This document shows, one piece after another, positions 46,167-57,528 of a stretch of 64,000 bases of DNA. The number at the start of each line of letters is the position of its first letter. The first letter of the stretch is position 1. A program made the translations under genes and the position numbers. Origin of the DNA: Apium graveolens (lineage: Eukaryota; Streptophyta; Magnoliopsida; Apiales; Apiaceae); assembly GCF_009905375.1 (NCBI RefSeq), contig NW_027417107.1, forward strand, positions 1 to 64,000, written 5' to 3'. The notes below the pieces were generated by a model. That model had not been told where the DNA came from. It made no database searches and was given only the letters and a program-made list of their open reading frames with translations.

Positions 46167-49100
46167 TGTAACGCCCCTAAATACAGGGTCAAGAATCTGG
46201 GTCGTCACGCCATCCTTCTCATGTGTAACCTGGTATTGATTCAATAATCCAACATACCCCAATCTCATACTCACACACACAAGTTATAGCCTTAGAAATG
46301 ACGTACAAAATGTAATCTTCTTTTATTACACTCAAATGTACTTTACAGGATCTCAAACAATTATTTATAACTTCTACATGAAGTTACAATAATTACGACT
46401 GATATCTTATATCTATCTGATACTCTAACATACCTAAGACAAAGCTGCCAGGGATCATCCCCATGACTGCAAGCGACTAAGTCCCACACCGGCATACTGT
46501 TATCTGTTGTGTTGTGTCATTTAAAAGAAAGCAAGAGTGAGCTATAATGCCCAGCATAATAATGTACAGTATGAAAATGACTGTATGATAAACTCACGTA
46601 AAACATCATATATGATAAATACGTATTCTTCAAATTAGTTTTCCTTGGTGATACACACCTTCTTATGAAAACAATCCTTTAGTGGATTTTTATAACCTGC
46701 GAATACCTTAGTAGTAATCCCAGCACCTAGGCTTGGGTTACGGTATTGCATCTCAATTCCAATTGGAAGAATTTGGACATTCACAGGAGCCACCACATAC
46801 GATGATCAGTCGTACTATGGAAGTAACCTTCTTTACTAGTAAAAGGACGAAACTGTCATCTCTCGGGTATCACCCTGGCCGCATTCGGGCTACGTGTCCC
46901 ATTTTCGGGTATGCACATACTTCACAAGTTCCTGAGTACCTTCGCCTGCGGTACCTTTGGTAGCCCATCTAGCACACATAGTACCAGATTCTACCCCTCC
47001 AATGTCCTTTAAAAGAATTCTATCAATCTCGAGAACTCGAACCACATCGAAGTTCCCCAAGCATTTTACTTGTTGATAGAAATAGTTTATCTCTTTAAGA
47101 TATAAGTGTATATATATGTATATACGTACTTCCGAGAATTTCGGAGGAAGTACTAAGGATGTGAGTTGACCGTTGTCAACAGATAATTAATAAGGGGGAA
47201 AAGTTTCTTCTCGAAACTATATTCAATATAATAATAGGTCGGGATAATATTCACCGACGATCTGAAATTATTCGAATAATACTTCTAAATCAGAAAGTAT
47301 ATCAGGATCTATGATCTTTAAATCAATAACAATCCTTTAATAAATAATAATTAATTAAATAATTGTCTATAAATAATTAAATGGTAATTGATATTAATCA
47401 TACCTCGAATGAGTTTACTCTCTAAAAGATTTATTTAAATAATATTTCTCAACTAGTTTGTGTTTACATAATTAATAATCTATAATGTTTAATCGGGTTT
47501 GAATAAATAAACGTTGAAGTATACTACTCTTATAATAAAGGAATACATATAAAATATTTATTATCCGAATCAATAAAATATAGTTCAGGGAATATGCTCG
47601 TTGGGAAATCATTTTAAAAAAAGTTCGAGGTGTTTTAATGTTTCGTAAGTGGACGATGAGTCCCTTTTAAAACATAGTAATATGGACTTATAATCGTCCA
47701 AAACATCTCCGGGATGATTCCCGGGTTTATACTTTATAAAACAAAACTGACCTACTCTCGGTCTTACGACTTATAGATCACGCTCTACTGTAGCGTTAAT
47801 ATTCTTAAATAAGCACCTTCGGAATACTTCCGGGTTTTCATCAATTTAACTGACCGATCCTTGGTCTAAAATATATACACGCCACGCTACTCGCTAGCGT
47901 TAACGTCCTCAATTATAAACTCCTTTGGGATACCTCCGAGTTTTTATAAGCTTACACCGACCGACTCTCGGTCTAAATATAATATTTCGAACTCGGTATG
48001 AACATATACTAGAAATTATCAACAATTGAGTAATGTAATACATCTCAAACTTCGTAAAATAGTTTAAAGCAATCTTATGCATATATCACAGTTTTGTAAA
48101 ATATTCACAACACAACAGTTCTTAAAAGGTAGGGTTTGAAAACTTGTCTGGGTATCTCGAGGTGGAGGATGCTCTAGGTTCCGCTCGGAAATCTATGACC
48201 ACAAACACAATTCATTTCGTTAGGTCCCGTTCTAATTTACGGCGACTCGCACTCATGCGCTATTTATTATGCACCCTCTCTACTTATACTACCCTTATTA
48301 TTCCTTTAAATCTTTATTCACATCATGGTCGCTTCATTTTTCTAAGTATCTTGAGTTCATTCTCATTATCGTTGTTGGCTTCGCTTAAAGATTCTTACGG
48401 TTTCTACTCGCGCGGCCTCGGCTCCAACATTTTTATAAAATTTAGAAATCATTATTTTCACTTGAAATTTTTATGGAAGTTAGGAAACTCAATATTTTAC
48501 TCTCTGTAGAAATTTCATGATTTATGAGCACTTTTAAGTCAATCCTTTATATTTTCAAAGTTCGTGATTTTTAGCAGTTTATGTCGCGTAAATCAGTTTT
48601 ACTAAAACGATCATAACTTTTGATCCGTAAATCGGAATCAAGAGATTCAAGTGCCTAAACGATCCTTATAACATTTCCTATCATAATCAAGGGTTATTTT
48701 TCAAGAAACTACAGTTTACTACTTTGGGACTTTCTGCAGAAACTTAATGTTACGATTCGTTGATTTTAACGGAGTTACGCTTACGATCGGGGTTTCGTTT
48801 ATGCCCTAACTCTTAACAAAACCATCAACAATCATCATTTCATCATCATCATACAAACTCCTATCAAGAACATCATGTTCTTGAGGCAACAACAATCAAC
48901 CTTAAATCTACTCAACTTTAAACTTCAAGATCTCAACAATACCACTTCTTAAACTAAGTTGTCTACCACATACTAAATGATCTTAAAAATGAACTTTAAA
49001 TAAAGTTGCGCCAAAGATTTTTACCTTTCTTGGAAGCTTGAGATGTTTTCTTGAGTATGGTGGAGGTTTGGAAGTGCTTGGTATGATTTTTGGAGCCTAG

Positions 49101-50077
49101 AACCACCATTGAAATCAAGAAACCAAGGAGAGGTTACTATTTATACTATTCACTAGTGAGTTTCTTGAATTTATTTCACCCATCAAACCTTGGTAAAAAG
49201 AGATGAAAAAATTTTCTTACCTTATTTTAATTGCTAGAAGGCTTGAGAATTAATTTGGTAATTTTACAAGAACTAGAGCATGGAGTTTGGAATTTGAATT
49301 CCTTATTTTTTCCTTGGGGCCGAATGGAAGAAAAAATGGGGGTGGGGGTATTTATAGCACTTGGTTGCTTCTCTTGGATGATTTCTAGGTTGTTTCTTGG
49401 AAGGTGACTTGATATCTTTGCAACTTGATTTTATTCTTCCTAGGATAGCATTCTAGGTTTATTCTTGTCACCAAATCCATGGACATATCTTTGTAGCTTG
49501 CTAGCTTACAAGCTAAACTACAAGGTTAGCTTCCTTAGCTCACTATTTGCTAGCTAGCTTGGTCATCCTATGGTTAGCTCACTATTTGATGAAGTAACCA
49601 TGGTTACTTACTTACCATGGTTTAGTTAGTGTGTTACGTTTATTTAATCGTTTACGCATTCGCTCGGTCGCTTAAAAGTTCTCGTAATACTTATTCGTAA
49701 ATGGTTCGCGACGTAATTCCTTTCGTATTTATTCCTTATATTTTTAATTATCATACTTGAATATAAATCCGTAGGGTTTTAATCTTGTAATTATATTGTG
49801 ATTCCCGTAATCCTCGATGAGTCATAAATACGGTCATTTTTCAAAGTTCGTTTTCTTCGAAAACTAATAGCGTTTACATACACTCATTTGGTACGTATAA
49901 TCGTAATATCAACTCCGAAACTCATTTTCTCGTGCACTACATAGTGTGGGCTCAAAAGTTTTTCCCGTCCGTCAGGGTTACTATTCATTAAACGTTTTAC
50001 AAGGTCTCGAAAATTCAAGTTATTATATTACCATTCATAAAGGTCTTTTACTGATGTCAAAAATTTGGAAACTTACA
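46167..50077 (-). repeat. 5' LTR of element B (3911 bp)
   Basis: Plus-strand edges are TGTAACGCCCC at 46167 and ...GGAAACTTACA at 50077. It is a complete and uninterrupted copy, so it is the reference for the left copy. It contains the tandem dyad array (47700-47990) and CATAACTTTTGATCCGTAAA at 48612-48631, which is deleted from the left copy. Confidence 0.9.
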
Positions 50078-51667
50078 TAAGTCCAAATGCTCACCTACTG
50101 AAATATTGAAGAAAAAGGATGATAAAATTGATAACCAGGGAAACTCTGATAAGAGTAGAGGTCAAGGAAAAGTTCAAGGAAAATCTTTTACACAGAACAA
50201 GTCAAGTTCTAATGCTGTGAATGCTAAAAGTTTGAAGTCAAGTTCTAATAAACAAAGTCTGATGTCAAGTTCTGATATTCTGATTTAGTCGGGATCTAAA
50301 GTCTCTCAGAAGTTTTTACAAACTCTGAAGCTAAAGGGGAAGCAGACTACTGTTTATTACAAAAATCCTAAAATCCAGACACTTGATGAGGAGATCGCTA
50401 GAAGATTATTTCTGAAACAAAATCCAGGAATGGATTTGGAAACTCTCAAGGACGAAGAAGCTAGATTTGCTGTTGAGAAGACAAATTTTAAGTCTAAAGC
50501 TTCTGATGCAAAGAAACCTCCAAGGCCTAAGGAAAAAAGCATTGTGATCAGGGAAAAGTCAAATTCTGAAACTTCAAAGTCCAAGACTAGATCACAAACT
50601 GAGATTGATCATAAGTCAAAAGGAAAAGAAAAGGTTGGTGAACCATTAAAGATTGAGAAAAAGATAAGTTCTTCCATTCCAGTCTATCAAACTACAATGC
50701 ATGATGATGATTTGATAGAAGATGAAACTGTTAAAATTCTGAAGAGAAGAAAGATAATTGAAGAATCTAAAACACCTCTAACACTGCTCAAGTTGTTCAG
50801 AATAAAGAACAGCAAGTTACAGAAGAAACAGCAAATTCTGAACAAGTTAATTTGGAAAAGATGACAATTGCTGATAAGAAGAAGCTGTTATGGAAGAAAG
50901 CTACTCCAGTTGAACCAAAATCCAATCTTATGATGAATCAACTCGCAACATTTGGATTGAGATCCAAGAAACCTAGAGATAAAGCTGGATTAGGTTCTGA
51001 TGAAGAGAAGATACAAACAGGAGTAGAAGTTACTCTAAGAGATCCTTTCATGTTGATAGACAAACTATATGAACAAATCAAACAAAAGCACCTTGACAAA
51101 GTGTTGTCTTCTCAAATCGTGATAGATGCTCATGATAAGGAAAATCTAAAGGAGAAATTGATTTTATTTTTTTATGATGGATTAACTTACAGACTAGCTG
51201 ATACTGATGTGTTAAAGAAGTTTGTCAGAGAACTTCAACATATTTACTATCTTCTGGAAGTAAAATCTGATGTTACAAGAAGATGGTCAGAATACATTTT
51301 GAAGGCTATAAGAGATCTATTTAGAATCTCTGGTACAAAGACTTCTCAGTATATACTAATAATTACTGAAGATGATGGAAGAGAAATTCCTATGCTGCAG
51401 AATTCTGCTAAGGTGGAAGTTATTCTGAAAGAAAGATGCTTATGTTATAATAAAAACTCTTCACATCCTAGAGTTATCAGACTTGGTGATGGACTTGAAA
51501 GAACATCAATTCAAGATCTCAGAACAGCCATTTATCAAATTGGTGATAGTAAAGATGAAGAACTGATGCAGGTCAAAGCACAGTTAGTTGAATTTCTGAG
51601 GAAAGCTGAAGACAAGCTGGTAAGAGATTTTGTTAAGAATCATTATGGATTCAGATTGATCCAGTGA
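50078..51667 (+). pseudogene. Decayed homologue of the 1236-aa ORF, from copia 2
   Basis: Three open pieces (50106-50288, 50430-50864 and 50852-51667) in changing frames correspond to roughly residues 755-1236 of the large ORF of copia 1. Shared words include LFLKQNPGMDLETLKDEEAR against LFLQENPGMDLESLKEEEAR, and KSKGKEKVGEP against RSKGKEKVGEP. The C-terminal globular domain aligns through FYDGLTYR and YHIRQN-type positions but is strongly diverged. The 5' part is cut at 50078 by element B. The breaks are a TAG at 50287-50289 and a frame change near 50855. It shows that the accessory ORF is a family trait and not a one-off capture. Confidence 0.85.
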
Positions 51668-51805
51668 AGTTGGTAAAGCTACAAGGACTATAAGTTGTAA
51701 TTGATAGTCTTATTAAACTCTTATTGTATTTGAACTTAAATGTTTTTGACATCATTAAATCTATTAACTTGTATATTTTTGCACAATTTACAAGTTGAGG
51801 GAGAT

Positions 51806-52400
51806 TGTTAGATATATTTGAGATATCATGTCTAATATGTTTCATGTTTAGTTTTCAGATCTTAACAAACAAGAAATATCAGTACTTACTGGAATCAGTA
51901 CTTACTGGAAGTCATAACTTAAGGATATCAGGACTTAGATTATCAGAAGATAAATATCAGAAAATGGATATCAGAACTTAAGTATGGGAGGACTAACAGT
52001 AAATGAAGGAACATGATTTACTGGAAAGAAGATCGAGACTAATACAAAAGAAGATATGCATGGAAAGAGTTAGAGGACTTAAAGAATTGTATAAGATATC
52101 TAATTGATATATTTTAGGAGACAGAATTATATTCCATATCAATTAGAAGTTATCTTGTAACTGTGTATTATATAAACACAGACATAGGTTTACACTATAT
52201 GTGTTATCATTATCGAGAAGATCATACATTGTAACCTAGCAGCTCTCGTGATATTTGTTCATCACTGAGAGAGAACAGTTCCATTATAACAGAGTTTATT
52301 ATATTGAATATATCTATTTACTATTACTTGTGTTCAAAATCGATTTGATTGTATTCTACACTATATTCAACCCCCTTCTACAGTGTTGTGTGACCTAATA
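51806..52400 (+). repeat. LTR of copia 2 (595 bp)
   Basis: TGTTAGATATATTTGAGATA follows a polypurine tract (GAGGGAGAT), and the LTR ends GTGACCTAATA. It is diverged from the copia 1 LTR but colinear with it, including the TATA box. It is followed by AGTGATCATAGAG, which resembles a decayed primer site. Confidence 0.88.
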
Positions 52401-52499
52401 AGTGATCATAGAGTGGAATTTTTCTAGATACAAGACATGATCTGATTCCATTAGATTCACATGTAGGAATTACAGGTGAATGTCAAATAATGACTCTGT

Positions 52500-53030
52500 C
52501 TTCTTCTTCCTGCACATAATTTTCTTCTCCTTATCAGATTGATAAGCATCAAAACAACAATTCTTAGATATCTTCAATTATGATGATTCTCCTATGGAAC
52601 ATCTCTTGATTGAAGAATTTAAGTGAGACAACGTCTTGTGTTTTATCCATTCTGCATCCTTGTTTGTCTTGCTGAGTAGACAAACCATTGATTCAGCATC
52701 ATTTGAGGTGAGATCAGCTACATACACTTTTCCTTTTCTCATTCCAGATAAAAGGACCTTGTTATTATTCTTATTATTGACAACACAGGCTTCTTTGTCA
52801 AAAATAACTTCAGAGTCATTATCACATAGTTGACTAACGCTTAGAAAATTATGCTTGAGTCACTTAACCAGTGCTACATCATCAGTGATGATATTTCCAA
52901 GTGACATTAAGCCATATCCACAATGTGACCTTTGCTGTTATCTCCAAAGGTGATGCTTGAGCCGACTTTTTCTTCAAACTTGGTGAGCAGAGATGAATCC
53001 ACAGTCATATGACATGAACAACCATTGTTT
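52500..53030 (-). pseudogene. pol: Copia protease / pre-integrase fragment F
   Basis: The minus strand reads NGCSCHMTVDSSLLTKFEEK with GSSITFGDNSKG (protease active-site region; the catalytic Asp is not readable because sequence before NGCS is replaced by element C). LKHNFLSVSQLCDND and KHKTLSHLNSS (pre-integrase) follow through frameshifts. It is cut at 53040 by the LTR of element C. Its protease wording differs from that of elements 1 and E, so it comes from a further copia family. Confidence 0.75.
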
Positions 53031-54085
53031 GTGTACTGGTGTTAGGGCTAGAACATGCGCTAATATTCATGCAAGTATACGCGATCACAAGTAATATAGA
53101 ATAAATTGTAGTTCGTTCCCACAAGGACTGGTTTAGGTTAATTTCAATCAATGCATTTATGAAACAATGATATGGTTATTATCCAATGCTAAGACGAATA
53201 ACAAATTGAGGTTGTTTATAACTACAATTAACTAAAAGATTATACTAAAGAACATTAACTAAGAAATTAAAGAGAGTTGAATACTATATGATAAAAACAT
53301 GGGATTCTAACTTCATTAAATACTTCATTCAATAGCCTTTTCCTTCTTAACCTTAGCATGTAATGGTGATGACACTAATCAGATAACACGAAACTGATAA
53401 ACGCCAACTTTCGTTGTACGAATACCATACTACCAGACATCCACAAAAGAGATAGGAGTTGAATTGACACCAATTATATTGAGACCCTATATGTCTATAG
53501 AATTTGATAACATAACGGTTTAATGCACAAGTTATCTATCGTGATTACATAGGGCAAGTAAGATGGTTAAAATTACCTACGAATTATGCATAACAAATAC
53601 ATGAACCTATGTAAGCATGGCAAGTTCTAAACCCTTAAATTCATTTTCACTTCATTAAAGATTAATACACTATCTTCTAGGTTCGCGATGCTCATAAGAC
53701 GAATAAGCACAACCAATTCTAGGTTATCATATAATCACCACACACTAAGGCATCGAAACAAATTAACTAAAGAAATCCATAAATAAATCCGTTAGAACCC
53801 CATGATAATGATTAGCCCATAATCGGACTCATCATCAACGTGGGTTCTGATGAAAGTATGGTATATTAAATGTAGTCTTTATACTGAATAAATAATAAAC
53901 TAAGTACGAAACAAGAGTATAGGTTCACGAATAAGAAAACTAGTATCCAAAGTTACAACTTAAAACAAAGAATCACAAGTATAAACTAGATCTTCTTCGC
54001 CTTAGTTGAATTGTGCTCTACAGTCTTCTTACACCTTCTCTTTAAGCTCCGGTACGTCTTGTTATGAAAAATGACCTTAAGTTAT

Positions 54086-54094
54086 GTTTATATA
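54086..54094 (-). promoter_or_regulatory. TATA box of the element C LTR
   Basis: TATATAAAC on the minus strand, about 70-165 bp downstream of the GC-rich modules. Confidence 0.65.
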
Positions 54095-54162
54095 GCATCC
54101 CATGCAGAGTAGAAGTCCATCAATCAGAATCACAAGATAATCATGATTCTTTTATCTGGACC

Positions 54163-54252
54163 TGGCGCGGTCGCGCGCTTGACCAGTGCGGGCGCGCTGA
54201 GTTTCTGTTCTTTGAGCGCGGTCGTGCGCTATAACAACGCGGGCGCGCTGAC
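54163..54252 (-). promoter_or_regulatory. Duplicated GC-rich module in the LTR of element C
   Basis: Two units on the plus strand, GCGCGGTCGCGCGCTTGACC continuing to GCGGGCGCGCTGA, and AGCGCGGTCGTGCGCT continuing to GCGGGCGCGCTGA. They stand out in an AT-rich LTR and lie upstream of the TATA box. Similar units occur upstream of the extra ORF at 57243-57376. Confidence 0.6.
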
Positions 54253-54499
54253 TCTCTGGAGAATTTTATGACTTCTTCTTTTCTTGCTGATTTGAGTTGG
54301 TCTTTTCACGAGCTTTTATTCTGGACATCATCCTAACACCAAATTAGCATCAAAATAATGCTAATTCACATGTATTCCTGATAAATGCCTGAATTGCAAA
54401 AACACTACAAAAACACGTTAAAACACTAACAACTCGAGTATAAAACACCAATTCAAAGCTTTATGGAGTGTTATAAAGTGTCATAAATGCCACTCAACA

Positions 54500-54515
54500 T
54501 ACCCCCAAACTTGAA
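54500..54515 (-). other. Polypurine tract of element C
   Basis: The minus strand reads TTCAAGTTTGGGGGTA directly before the LTR start. Confidence 0.88.
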
Positions 54516-55949
54516 CCGATGCTTATCCTCAAGCATAAATAGACTCAAAGAACAAGAAATAAAAATGCATGAATGCAAACTATATGAATACAATGATTCC
54601 CATAGAATAACTAAACCAACCAACAAACAACATCTCAACAAATGCAGTTATTCGCACAAAGATCAATCAAGCCCCACAAATCAAATTAAAAGCCAGAAAC
54701 GTGTGTGTGTGTGTGTATTTGTGTGTGTGCAAATTCTTACAGATATACTATCACAACTAGATCAATAATCATGACTCACTACTCATCAAAGCAATCGCAA
54801 GGTTATAAATAGAATGAAAACTAAACTCAAAATAACTTATAACACTTCAAGTCTTATATTGGAGTTTTACATGGATTCATGATTTTATTCACATCATAAA
54901 AACAACACAAATATGCTTATTTGACCGTGCAATGAGTGATGTCCACAAAATACTTATACAATAATACCCATGTAGCGAGCGTTAGGTTAGTGGATCCCAG
55001 ACTATAAAAAGCCTTAGGTCACTGGGCACAAAGTCCCTTAATAACTTAATAGCTCAAGTATTAAAGAGCCCACTCGTGATCAATTATGCATAAACACATT
55101 TTTTTTCTTTTTCTTATTTTTTCTATTTTTTTCACAAATTTTTGAACAAGTGTGTTTCGCTCCATCTTGTTCAACCCTAGACTACTCATATAAAATGAGT
55201 CGGCTACTAGCCATTTGACACCTAGCCACAACAACTAGCAATGAAATCCAATTTTCTCCAATTCTTAAAATATCTATGTTATTTTATCATTAAGAGAATA
55301 TCCTAAATTCTAAATATAAACAAGCGATTAAAGTTCGACAAACAAATAAACCGTGACCATGATCTAGCCCTCAAGCAACCTATAATACTTAGTGAAATAC
55401 AATTGCCTCTAGCATGCAAATCAACTTGACAAGACTTAACATCACTAAATACGACATCACTACACTAGCATCAATATCACAAATCAATCGGCAAAATCAT
55501 CTAAGGGATCATGTTATTATGCAAATGCATGAAATATATGAAATAACTATCATAAAAACTACTTTATGGCAAATATACAACTATATGAACTATACTAAAC
55601 TAGCATGAATATGCAAACTATATGCGACTCACACAAAACACATAATCTTTAACTACTACCCCAAACTTAAAATATTCATTATCCTCGGTGAAGGTAATAG
55701 CAAGGAATCAGGCATACCTAATCAGAAATTGGGTCATCACCCTCAAGGGGTGGAGTGTCAGGAGTGTCTGGAGGCGAATATACAGAGTTCTCACCAAATA
55801 CTGGCCACTGGATGTCAATTCCTGTGGCTCTGAATGCAGTCCCCAATGCCTGGGATGAGGTCATGTGCAAACCTGTTATGGATGTCATGCATCGCATCCA
55901 TCCCCCAAGCTAAACGCCTATATTACATCGTACTCAAACCAGCACTGCC
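54516..55949 (-). other. Long 3' untranslated region of element C
   Basis: No supported ORF. It contains a GT microsatellite near 54699-54731 and a second polypurine-like sequence at 55657-55670 (minus TTAAGTTTGGGGTA), followed on both occasions by a similar TTATCCTC-containing context. Confidence 0.6.
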
Positions 55950-56948
55950 CTATGCTTCCTCCTGCTGTTGTTGTGATCCCGAAGGACCAGCCTCCTCTCC
56001 CAACTAAGCTCTCCAAGCTGCTCGATGAGCCTGCGAAGTCCCACCAGCATAAGTCTGATCCGCTGGCCTTCCATCTGGCAGATGGTCATAAGAATATCCA
56101 AGCTCTTTAGGATCGGGCTTCCAACCAATACCACTCAGTCATATTCAACAGCGTTGAACTATCAATTAGGGCACTAGGGAGCTGCAGCTGCTCATGTGCG
56201 GGCCAATGAAAACCAACCGCCACACACAACTTCGTCACAATGGACGTATAGGGTATCGAACCCGTAGTACTCCCTCGCAAGAACCTTAGAATACCCTGAT
56301 GGATAACCATCCCAAGATCCACATAGTCTCCCTAAAGAATCCCCCATAACAAATACGCACGCTCCACAGTAATTTCATGCACGTGAGAAGATGGCATGAT
56401 ATTAGTACAAATAAAAGAATTCCATGCAGGTACAAACCTGTTCATGCACGAAGTAGGGAATGTGGCATACTCATTCGTGCCCTTCTTGAACTTCCAATGA
56501 GTATCAGGCACACACAAGGTAGCAACAATCAAATCCAAGTTAAACTCCTCCAGAGTCTTCTCGTTCCAATTCTCCTGATCTGGCCTCCTCTTGGGCTGCT
56601 CAATCGCCCTACGAATAGCCTCAGCACTGTACTCCACCGTCACCCCCTAACCACCGTGAAACCGTTCTTCTCCGCCTTAGCATTAGCATAAAACTCACGC
56701 ACCACACTCATGGGCACAGCAACGGGTGTCTCGCAAAAAGTAACCCAACCCATCTCCAAGATCATCTCCAACAACTTACCATCTTTCCCTGATGGCAGAA
56801 AACCACGCTCCTTGGCTATAGGCTTTGAAAGTAGCCTCACATACTCCGTCTCAGCCTCGGGAGTTGAAAGTCTAGGCCTCACACCACCTGCACTCGAAGA
56901 ATCAGTGGTGCTGCTGCTTACTTGAGTTTGCTATCTTTTTGGTGCCAT
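55950..56948 (-). pseudogene. Extra 3' gene of element C (plant-transposon domain, env position)
   Basis: Start ATG 56946-56948 (MAPKR), stop 55950-55952; about 333 codons. Readable blocks are GGVRPRLSTPEAETEYVRLL, VAVPMSVVREFYANAKAEKN, AIRRAIEQPKRRPDQENW, FPTSCMNRFVPAWNSF and ITVERAYLLWGIL, ending in a Gln/Glu-rich tail. The EFYANA block and the order match the so-called putative plant transposon protein domain found in extra ORFs of plant retroelements. Breaks: TAG at codon 6 (56931-56933), a frameshift in a G run near 56645, TAG at 56332-56334, a frameshift near 56126 and TAG at 56004-56006. No membrane segment is seen. The function is unknown; the gene sits where env-like genes sit in Athila. 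Confidence 0.85.
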
Positions 56949-57047
56949 TGAGATTGAATAAGTTTGAGAGAATAGAAGTTTGTAAGAGAGATATGTGTGT
57001 TTGAGAGTTTTTGAGAAGTGATGGAGAAGTTTGTGTATAAGTGTACG

Positions 57048-57055
57048 TATATATA
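57048..57055 (-). promoter_or_regulatory. Candidate internal TATA box for the extra gene of element C
   Basis: TATATATA lies 100 bases upstream of the ATG. A CT-rich leader follows with CTCTCAAACACACATATCTC-type sequence. This is typical plant core-promoter spacing. Confidence 0.55.
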
Positions 57056-57242
57056 GGAGATTGAGAGAGAATTAGTTATGAAAAAGGAGTAGGAATTGAT
57101 TATGGAAATAATGGGAATAATGGGTTTGATTTGGAGAGGGAAATTTGGGATGTGGAAGAGTAAAAATCGGGTTTGAATTGATTTTGGAACAATGTCCCCA
57201 ATTTTCTCTTCTTTTTTGCTATTTTTTTTAGAACACAGGGAC

Positions 57243-57376
57243 TCAGCGCGGCCTTGGCGCGGGCGTGCCGTGCTTCTGACATTTCAGCGTGGCCGCCCCG
57301 CCAGGCAGCGCGGGCGCGCGCAGTTTATGGAAAAATAGCGTGGTCGCCCCACTCCACGGCGCGGGCGCGCCGTGCT
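57243..57376 (-). promoter_or_regulatory. Three GC-rich modules upstream of the internal TATA box
   Basis: The units AGCGCGGCCTTGGCGCGGGC, AGCGTGGCCGCCCCGCCAGG and AGCGTGGTCGCCCCACTCCA are each followed by a GCGCGGGCGYGC-type core. They match the design of the two LTR modules (54163-54252). The surrounding spacer (56949-57528) is otherwise AT-rich and non-coding. Confidence 0.6.
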
Positions 57377-57528
57377 ATTGTAGTTGGCCCTGAATTTTTC
57401 TATCTTTTTGATTTTTTTGTGTTTTTCTCTTTTCTTTCTGCTTCCTCTACCTACTAATGTACAACAAATTTGGGTTACCTCCCAAGAAGCGCTTGGTTAC
57501 ATCGTCAGCTTGACGTAGAATCTCGAGA

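Larger units (their letters stand above)
33173..50077 (-). mobile_element. Gypsy element B (chromovirus-like), minus strand, with nested solo LTR
   Basis: Two long LTR copies (33173-40934, interrupted, and 46167-50077) flank a 5.2-kb decayed interior. The primer site (46151-46162) and polypurine tract (40935-40951) show minus orientation. Recognisable pol pieces are the end of RNase H near 42871-42923 and the integrase C-terminal region at 41020-41700. The left LTR lacks its first 0.5 kb (the equivalent of 46167-46672), where it abuts copia E. The right LTR abuts copia 2 at 50078. Confidence 0.85.
53040..54499 (-). repeat. 3' LTR of element C (1460 bp)
   Basis: On the minus strand it runs TGTTGAGTGGCATTTATGAC (from 54499) to ...GCCCTAACA (53040). 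It has a TATA box (54086-54094) and a GC-rich double module (54163-54252) upstream of it. Confidence 0.93.

Noticed and set aside
54487..54768. 93-aa plus-strand ORF
   Set aside because: Covers the polypurine tract and a GT microsatellite of element C; open by chance.
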